Made by a program: the position numbers and the translations under genes. From Candidatus Magasanikiibacteriota bacterium (lineage in GTDB: Bacteria > Patescibacteriota > Patescibacteriia > Magasanikbacterales > UBA922): a DNA stretch of 9,375 nucleotides. The stretch's first letter is position 1, and every line of letters starts with the position of its first letter. Positions 5,256 to 9,375 of this stretch are shown in pieces. The notes under the pieces are model-generated. The model did no database searches and had not been told where the DNA came from. It saw nothing but the letters and a program-made list of their open reading frames with translations. The DNA lies in assembly GCA_003230965.1 (NCBI GenBank), contig QIHL01000034.1, forward strand, positions 1 through 9,375, written 5' to 3'.

Positions 5256-5991
5256 AGAGAAATTGAGCCCAAAGCTGATAGCCTGCAACGTTTGGATGAA
5301 ATGAATCACGAGAATAATACTTAGGATTGCTATTCAATGCTGTAAAATTTTCTGTATATAGATCTACAACTGTTACTAAATAACGGTGCAATACTGATTG
5401 AATTGCACTATTATAACGCTTGGTTTGCCAATGGTAATACCAAAAATATGGAGGATAAAAAATACGATGCGTACCTATAAATGGAATTGTTGTTACGAGA
5501 ATCCGTGCATGTGTTTTTTCTGTAAGTGTTTGTAAAATGATATTGAGATGAGCCACAACAATTTTAGTTGACACAAAGCTATGAATATCATTCACGCCAA
5601 TCACCAGTGTTACAACATCAGGATTTGCCATAACTGCTTGAGAAAGCTCATCATCAATAACTGTTTGTGTCGTACCACCAGGAATACCAAGATTAACTAA
5701 ATTGACTGATTGTTTTTTTTCTTTAGATAATTTTTCTGCAAATAAATACGGAAATGAATCTTGTTTACGATTAACACCAATACCAGCAGTGAGGCTATCC
5801 CCCATCGCAACATACGTAATTGGAGTTCCGCTTGCTGTATCAAAAGAAATGAGTACAGGCTGTGATGTAAATAAATCATGAAAGCCACCAGCACCAATTG
5901 TGCTATAAATATACGCATAAGCACGATTCAAATATACACCCGCAACAACCAACAAAATAACTATACTAAAAATTGCAATCCAATATTTCAT
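5236..5991 (-). CDS. Membrane-anchored SGNH/GDSL-type hydrolase or acyltransferase partner
   Basis: The 251-residue protein has one N-terminal membrane segment (about 4-21) with no obvious signal peptidase site, so it is probably anchored outside the cell. All four SGNH blocks are present. These are GDSLTAG with the nucleophile S66, the Gly block NLGIPGG (100-106), GVND with N134, and DSFHPN with D229 and H232. SGNH proteins cleave or transfer ester-linked acyl groups on lipids, sugars or peptidoglycan. The stop overlaps the start of the acyltransferase-3 gene, which points to a shared task in acetylating an envelope polymer. Substrate and direction, esterase or transferase, cannot be read from sequence. 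A promoter, TTGAAA-17 nt-TATTAT, ends only 9 nt before the ATG, so the mRNA would be almost leaderless. Confidence 0.92.
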   Translation of the reverse strand: MKYWIAIFSIVILLVVAGVYLNRAYAYIYSTIGAGGFHDLFTSQPVLISFDTASGTPITYVAMGDSLTAGIGVNRKQDSFPYLFAEKLSKEKKQSVNLVNLGIPGGTTQTVIDDELSQAVMANPDVVTLVIGVNDIHSFVSTKIVVAHLNIILQTLTEKTHARILVTTIPFIGTHRIFYPPYFWYYHWQTKRYNSAIQSVLHRYLVTVVDLYTENFTALNSNPKYYSRDSFHPNVAGYQLWAQFLYDNFRK

Positions 5992-6000
5992 ACGTCTTAC

Positions 6001-6029
6001 ATAATACTAGAAAATGAACTCTATTTCAA
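6001..6029 (-). promoter_or_regulatory. Sigma70-type promoter of the SGNH/acyltransferase pair
   Basis: On the minus strand TTGAAA (6029-6024, 5/6) and TATTAT (6006-6001, 5/6) are 17 nt apart. Only GTAAGACGT separates the -10 from the ATG, giving a predicted leader of about 2-4 nt. Confidence 0.75.
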
Positions 6030-6032
6030 TAT

Positions 6033-6063
6033 AAAATAAAAAACACATGCTAAAAACATGTGT
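6033..6063 (-). terminator. Intrinsic terminator of the candidate ncRNA
   Basis: Read on the minus strand, ACACATG (6063-6057) and CATGTGT (6049-6043) form a perfect 7-bp stem around a 7-nt loop. It is followed by TTTTTATTTT down to 6033. The next gene's -35 element starts right after it, so this transcript ends before the SGNH gene. Confidence 0.85.
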
Positions 6064-6257
6064 GTGTGAGAGCTAAATGGATCGGGAAAGAGGGGTAGAT
6101 GAAGGTATTGTTGACCTTCACAGCGCATACAAAAGTATGAACTATGCAACTTCCATTGCACCCTCTCTCCCGATCCTGTCACGGAGATCAACCCAACAAG
6201 GTTCATCCGAGGAGATATGCGGAAGACTCTTCTGTTGAGCAGACCATCACGTAGCAA
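6033..6257 (-). ncRNA. Candidate structured non-coding RNA, family not recognised
   Basis: No plausible gene covers this stretch, but it has a promoter (6264-6292), an intrinsic terminator and a rich fold, all on the minus strand. The 16-bp closing stem pairs 6161-6176 with 6079-6094. Its only imperfect position is U-G on the minus strand but A-C on the plus strand, which supports minus-strand transcription. The stem encloses a junction of three hairpins: 6145-6160 (5 bp, 6-nt loop), 6126-6139 (CATAC-TTTT-GTATG read on the minus strand) and 6100-6120 (7 bp, 7-nt loop). Upstream in the RNA is a hairpin made from CGGA..AACC / GGTT..TCCG (6182-6209). I looked for RNase P, SRP, tmRNA and common riboswitch signatures and saw none. 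A 6S-like or lineage-specific regulatory RNA is possible. Confidence 0.7.
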
Positions 6258-6263
6258 TATAGG

Positions 6264-6292
6264 ATATTACCACTTGTAGTATTTTTTGTCAA
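6264..6292 (-). promoter_or_regulatory. Promoter of the candidate ncRNA
   Basis: On the minus strand a perfect TTGACA (6292-6287) is followed after 17 nt by TAATAT (6269-6264). The -10 is preceded by TGG, which makes an extended -10. Start predicted near 6257. Confidence 0.7.
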
Positions 6293-6301
6293 GGTCAGTC
6301 C

Positions 6302-6310
6302 TGTGGATAA
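6302..6310 (-). promoter_or_regulatory. Perfect DnaA-box sequence between divergent promoters
   Basis: The minus strand reads TTATCCACA, the consensus 9-mer bound by DnaA. It lies between the ncRNA promoter and the patatin promoter. I found no second perfect copy in the window, so this is not an origin by itself. It could be a regulatory site or chance. Confidence 0.4.
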
Positions 6311-6320
6311 GATTGCTTTA

Positions 6321-6349
6321 TCGACGTATGATATTTTTTCTGCTATGAT
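6321..6349 (+). promoter_or_regulatory. Extended -10 promoter of the patatin-like gene
   Basis: TCGACG (6321-6326, 4/6) is followed after 17 nt by TATGAT (6344-6349), which is preceded by TGC. The start would be near 6356, two bases before the ATG, so the mRNA is predicted to be leaderless. Confidence 0.65.
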
Positions 6350-6357
6350 ATGCTTAT

Positions 6358-7164
6358 ATGAAAAAAAATAAAACCATAGGACTTGCCTTGGGAAGTGGCG
6401 GCGTACGTGGACTTGCACACGTCGGTGTTTTAAAAACTTTGATTAAAGCTGGAATCCACATTGATTACCTAGCAGGATGTAGCATCGGCGCATGGGTAGC
6501 TGCACACTATGCACTACACCAAGACATTAACTTACTAGAACAATTTACTGTTGACCATCGTAGAGACAAACTAGTGAGTATGCTTGAATTTGGTTTGCAC
6601 GGTGGATTTATTCAAGGACGAAAAATGGAAGAACTATTCAATAATTGGCTCGGAAAAGAAACATTTGCAGATTTACCAATCCCGCTTTCAGTTGTCGCAA
6701 CTGATCTGGCAAGTGGAAATGTACTGACTCTACATGATGGACGTATTGTTCCAGCTGTTCATGCGAGTATGGCAATTCCTACTTTTTTTCGTCCGGTTTT
6801 AATTCAAGATAAATTACTCGTAGACGGAGGTATTTCTAATCCTGTCCCAGATGACGTTGTACGCACCATGGGGGCAGATATCGTGATTGCAGTAAATCTA
6901 GATAATTATCCAGCTGATTCATTCAATAAAAAAAATACGTCTGTTCGCCATGTCATGATGCGCTCACTCAATATTATGCGACATCATTTAGCACGATATT
7001 CAATGAATGACGCTGATGTTATCATTGAACCAAATATTCCGTACATTGGTATTATAGGATTGACAAAATATTTTCGCAATGAAGTTGGTGCAAATATTGT
7101 ACAAAAAGGAATCTATGCTACAGAAGCTGCATTACCAAAGATACAAAAATTATTAAATGCATAA
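6358..7164 (+). CDS. Patatin-like phospholipase (RssA-type)
   Basis: Patatin-like enzymes hydrolyse acyl groups of phospholipids with a Ser-Asp dyad. The 268-residue protein fits the size of the short bacterial RssA/YlbK-type group. It shows the oxyanion motif GSGGVRG (12-18), the nucleophile elbow GCSIG with S42, a TDLASGNV region (115-122), and the catalytic DGG with D156 in VDGGISNPVP. No signal peptide or membrane segment is seen, so it is probably cytoplasmic or membrane-peripheral. The ATG at 6358 is placed where the predicted transcript starts, and no Shine-Dalgarno motif is present. The gene stands alone on the plus strand, divergent from the candidate ncRNA and convergent with the epimerase gene, whose stop is 13 nt away. 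No clear terminator hairpin is seen between the two. The substrate, perhaps scavenged host or environmental lipid, is inference. Confidence 0.94.
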   Translation: MKKNKTIGLALGSGGVRGLAHVGVLKTLIKAGIHIDYLAGCSIGAWVAAHYALHQDINLLEQFTVDHRRDKLVSMLEFGLHGGFIQGRKMEELFNNWLGKETFADLPIPLSVVATDLASGNVLTLHDGRIVPAVHASMAIPTFFRPVLIQDKLLVDGGISNPVPDDVVRTMGADIVIAVNLDNYPADSFNKKNTSVRHVMMRSLNIMRHHLARYSMNDADVIIEPNIPYIGIIGLTKYFRNEVGANIVQKGIYATEAALPKIQKLLNA

Positions 7165-7177
7165 AATTATAAAAAAA

Positions 7178-8098
7178 TTACTTTATTTCTTCTTCTTTTT
7201 TTAATATCTCAATTCCCTCTTCCAAACTAATAGTTGGCTTCCAACCAAGCAAGGCTTTTGCTTTTGTAATATCTGCCTGAGTAAACCGCATATCCCCTAG
7301 TCTTGAGTCAATGTGAACAGACTCACCACCAATAATTTTTACGATATTATTTACAGAATGTACATTATTATTTCCGATATTGATTGTCTCCCCCTTGCCA
7401 ACAGTATCTTTTGTCATAGCAAGAATATTTGCGTCTACCACGTCTGATACATGAATATAGTCTCGATAATATTCTCCATCACCACAAATTGTCATTGGTT
7501 CTCCACGCTTTTTTTGTTGTAAAAATTTGGCTGTTACAAATGGATAAGCCCCATTAGGATCTGCATAAGGACCATAGACATTAAAATAAATTAAACTAAC
7601 TGTCTCTAAATTATACAATTCAGAAAATAAACGACAATAATGTTCTCCAATAAATTTATGAAGTGCATACGGCGCAATTGGTTTTTTAATTATAGTATCT
7701 TCTTTAAAAGGATATACTTCCTTTGGCTGATCACCATAAGCAGATGAAGAAGAAGAAAATACAACTCTTTTTACTCCATTATTACGAGCAGACAGCAACG
7801 TATTAAGTGTACCATTTACATTTACCTCATGAGTTTCTTCTGGATACTCTACTGAATATGATACACGAGGTAATGCCGCCATATGAAATACACCATCAAT
7901 TCCTTGCATCGCTTTATTCAAATCATCTATATTACGTATATCACCTTCTATATAAGTCGCTCCTGTCTGTATTCTATCTTCTTTTTTACCATCTGAGTAA
8001 TTATCTAAAACAACTACGTTATGATTTTGAGATAATAATTCTTTTACTAAATTTGTACCGATAAAACCAGCACCGCCAGTAACTAGATATTTAGCCAT
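7178..8098 (-). CDS. NAD-dependent nucleotide-sugar epimerase/dehydratase (extended SDR, 4-epimerase-like)
   Basis: The 306-residue protein is a full-length extended short-chain dehydrogenase. The Rossmann motif is TGGAGFIG (7-14), and D32 in VLDNYSDG follows strand 2, which favours NAD. The catalytic set is the serine run SSSSSAYG (115-122) with Y144 and K148 in YALHK. The substrate part has YFNVYGPYADP and DGEYYRDYIHVSDVVDA, and the C-terminus carries ALLGWKPTISLEEGI. AALPRVSYSVEYP is typical of UDP-glucose or UDP-N-acetylglucosamine 4-epimerases, though dehydratases of the superfamily cannot be excluded. It follows the UDP-sugar dehydrogenase gene by 13 nt with no Shine-Dalgarno motif, so both are probably one operon making a uronic acid or its 4-epimer for surface glycans. 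Confidence 0.93.
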   Translation of the reverse strand: MAKYLVTGGAGFIGTNLVKELLSQNHNVVVLDNYSDGKKEDRIQTGATYIEGDIRNIDDLNKAMQGIDGVFHMAALPRVSYSVEYPEETHEVNVNGTLNTLLSARNNGVKRVVFSSSSSAYGDQPKEVYPFKEDTIIKKPIAPYALHKFIGEHYCRLFSELYNLETVSLIYFNVYGPYADPNGAYPFVTAKFLQQKKRGEPMTICGDGEYYRDYIHVSDVVDANILAMTKDTVGKGETINIGNNNVHSVNNIVKIIGGESVHIDSRLGDMRFTQADITKAKALLGWKPTISLEEGIEILKKEEEIK

Positions 8099-8111
8099 AA
8101 AAAAATAATCT

Positions 8112-9338
8112 TTATGATTTAACTTTTAAAATTTGTCCACCAACTGGTATAACAGTAAATCCAAAATTTTGCAAATCTAAATATCTATGTTGTAACATCC
8201 TGCGTCCATCCATAATCAAAGGTTTATTCTCTACTTCAGTAATTAAAATATCAGCCAAGCCTCTAAATTGTGGCCAATCAGTAGCAATAATAATTACTTC
8301 AGCGTCTTTAACTGCTTCAAACTCATGCTGACAATAAATAAATTTCTCACTTTCTGGAAAAATAATTTTAAAATTATCCATAGCTGATGGATCATACACA
8401 AAAATTTTATCAACGTGTTTTTGCTGTAAAAATTTACCTATTTCTACACTCGCAGAATTTCTAATATCATTGGTATCACGTTTAAAAGCTGTACCGAGTA
8501 AAGCAACTTTTTTATCTTGCCAATTAAAATCAATCTCTTTTTCTGCTCGTTGCAAAAAATTATTTAATTGCCGTTTATTTGCTAAATATACGCCATCAAC
8601 TAAATCTGAATTAGAGCCAGTACTTTTTAATTGATGAGATAAAGAACGTGCATCCTTAATAAAACAACTACCACCAACATACATACTATCATATAAACCC
8701 CAAGAACCAATTCTGGAATCAGAAGCTAAAACTTTACGTAAATTTTCATAATTCAAATCTGAAAAACTTTCACACGTTCGACCAATTACATCAAAACAGA
8801 CTACTAATTTATTAAATAAAACAAAATTTGCCAACAATTTGCTAGCTGCTGCTTCTTTTGGATTGACCTCTATATATTTTGTAGTGGCAGAATCATAAAA
8901 TCTTTGATAAATTTTACGTATAATCTCAAAATCTTTTTGCTTCCAAGCACCAACTACAACTCTGTCAGGTCTTAATGAACCTTCTATAGCTTTTCCCTCA
9001 ACCAAAAACTCTGGATTGGAAACAACACCATAATTTTTTACACCTGCTTTATCCATTATTTCTTGTGTTCTATTTACCATATCAACTGGCACAGTACTTT
9101 TGTTTATAATAATTATATATTTTTCTTGTTTACCTTGATTTCTTTCTAATAAAGCTTGAGATAATTTTTCTCCAGCAGAAAAATAATATTCTAAATTACT
9201 CTCTCCTGTCTGCCCTATTTCTGGCGTAGGTAAACACAAAAAAATGGCATCACAATTATCTAAAAATTTTTCTACTTCGTTATAATCTATGGTAAATTTA
9301 ATGCGATCTTTATTGCGAACCAAAATATCGCACAACAA
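8112..9338 (-). CDS. ugd: UDP-glucose 6-dehydrogenase family protein, N-terminus missing or broken
   Basis: The family oxidises UDP-glucose or a related sugar nucleotide twice to the uronate, using NAD. Visible blocks (counted from TTG 9338) are FLCLPTPE, KSTVPV (80-85), NPEFLVEGKAIEGSLRPDRVVVG (108-130, which favours UDP-glucose over ManNAc enzymes), K167 and N171. Then come the catalytic C225 in GGSCFIKD, AFKRDTNDIRNS (284-295) and the UDP-binding C-domain to the end. The normal start, with the GxGxxG dinucleotide-binding motif and the YEPGL segment (about 65-70 residues), is absent. Upstream of TTG 9338 the same frame gives no family-like residues and meets TGA at 9357-9359. A frameshift, a truncated gene or an assembly end are possible. 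As read, the protein could not bind NAD. It precedes the epimerase gene by 13 nt and is visibly AT-richer than the rest. Confidence 0.85.
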   Translation of the reverse strand: MLCDILVRNKDRIKFTIDYNEVEKFLDNCDAIFLCLPTPEIGQTGESNLEYYFSAGEKLSQALLERNQGKQEKYIIIINKSTVPVDMVNRTQEIMDKAGVKNYGVVSNPEFLVEGKAIEGSLRPDRVVVGAWKQKDFEIIRKIYQRFYDSATTKYIEVNPKEAAASKLLANFVLFNKLVVCFDVIGRTCESFSDLNYENLRKVLASDSRIGSWGLYDSMYVGGSCFIKDARSLSHQLKSTGSNSDLVDGVYLANKRQLNNFLQRAEKEIDFNWQDKKVALLGTAFKRDTNDIRNSASVEIGKFLQQKHVDKIFVYDPSAMDNFKIIFPESEKFIYCQHEFEAVKDAEVIIIATDWPQFRGLADILITEVENKPLIMDGRRMLQHRYLDLQNFGFTVIPVGGQILKVKS

Positions 9339-9375
9339 GCAAATGAAAAAACAGGTTCAGCACCCACGCGAGAAG

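Noticed and set aside
6021..6257. 78-codon minus-strand open frame across the candidate ncRNA
   Set aside because: The translation shows no family-like pattern, while base pairing in the region is strong and ordered. The region is better explained as RNA.
6266..6287. Possible plus-strand terminator (ATTAC/GTAGT stem followed by ATTTTTT)
   Set aside because: The stem has only 5 bp with a G-U pair. The U-tract is explained as the complement of the A-run in the minus-strand promoter spacer.
6203..6418. 71-codon minus-strand frame overlapping the patatin start
   Set aside because: It overlaps a certain gene on the opposite strand and covers two promoters.
7807..8064. 85-codon plus-strand frame inside the epimerase gene
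   Set aside because: It is antisense to a full-length enzyme and has no own promoter or family-like sequence.
9339..9375. TGA read as glycine (as in some CPR lineages) to rescue the dehydrogenase N-terminus
   Set aside because: The residues then obtained still do not resemble the family, and smpB and both membrane genes need TGA as stop.

Overview
The window looks like a piece of chromosome from an ultra-small, AT-rich bacterium. The short, divergent core translation proteins (SmpB, IF3, bL35, bL20), very tight gene packing, starts without Shine-Dalgarno motifs, and tRNA and tmRNA genes without an encoded CCA fit a Patescibacteria/CPR member, perhaps parcubacterial. This placement is an inference from style, not from a marker phylogeny. 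The genetic code appears standard bacterial, with TGA used as stop.

Left part (1-1433, minus strand): two uncharacterised membrane proteins in an operon, possibly followed by the first codons of a third gene cut by the window edge. Centre (1500-4135, plus strand): a translation and ribosome-rescue block. smpB runs directly into its partner ssrA (tmRNA), overlapping it by 8 nt. It is followed by infC, rpmI and rplT, the classical IF3 operon, with a near-consensus promoter inside it before rpmI. A long-stemmed terminator-like structure ends rplT. A second strong promoter then drives a 49-residue very basic protein and tRNA-Asp(GTC), closed by an intrinsic terminator.

Right part (4143-9338): envelope genes. 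A membrane acyltransferase-3 protein and an SGNH-type hydrolase overlap on the minus strand and probably form a two-gene version of the polysaccharide O-acetylation machinery that is often one fused protein. Between them and a plus-strand patatin-like phospholipase lies about 220 nt without a gene. It has its own promoter, an intrinsic terminator and a multi-branched fold on the minus strand, so I call it a candidate non-coding RNA. I do not recognise its family. A perfect DnaA-box sequence sits between its promoter and the phospholipase promoter. The window ends with a nucleotide-sugar pair on the minus strand, a UDP-glucose 6-dehydrogenase family gene followed by an NAD-dependent 4-epimerase-like gene. 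The dehydrogenase lacks its N-terminal NAD-binding start and has an in-frame stop near the window edge.

The most rewarding points are the candidate ncRNA at 6033-6257, the smpB/ssrA overlap with a long 25-codon tag, the structured region after rplT, the tiny basic gene at 3853, and the pattern of promoters placed so close to start codons that several mRNAs would be leaderless.
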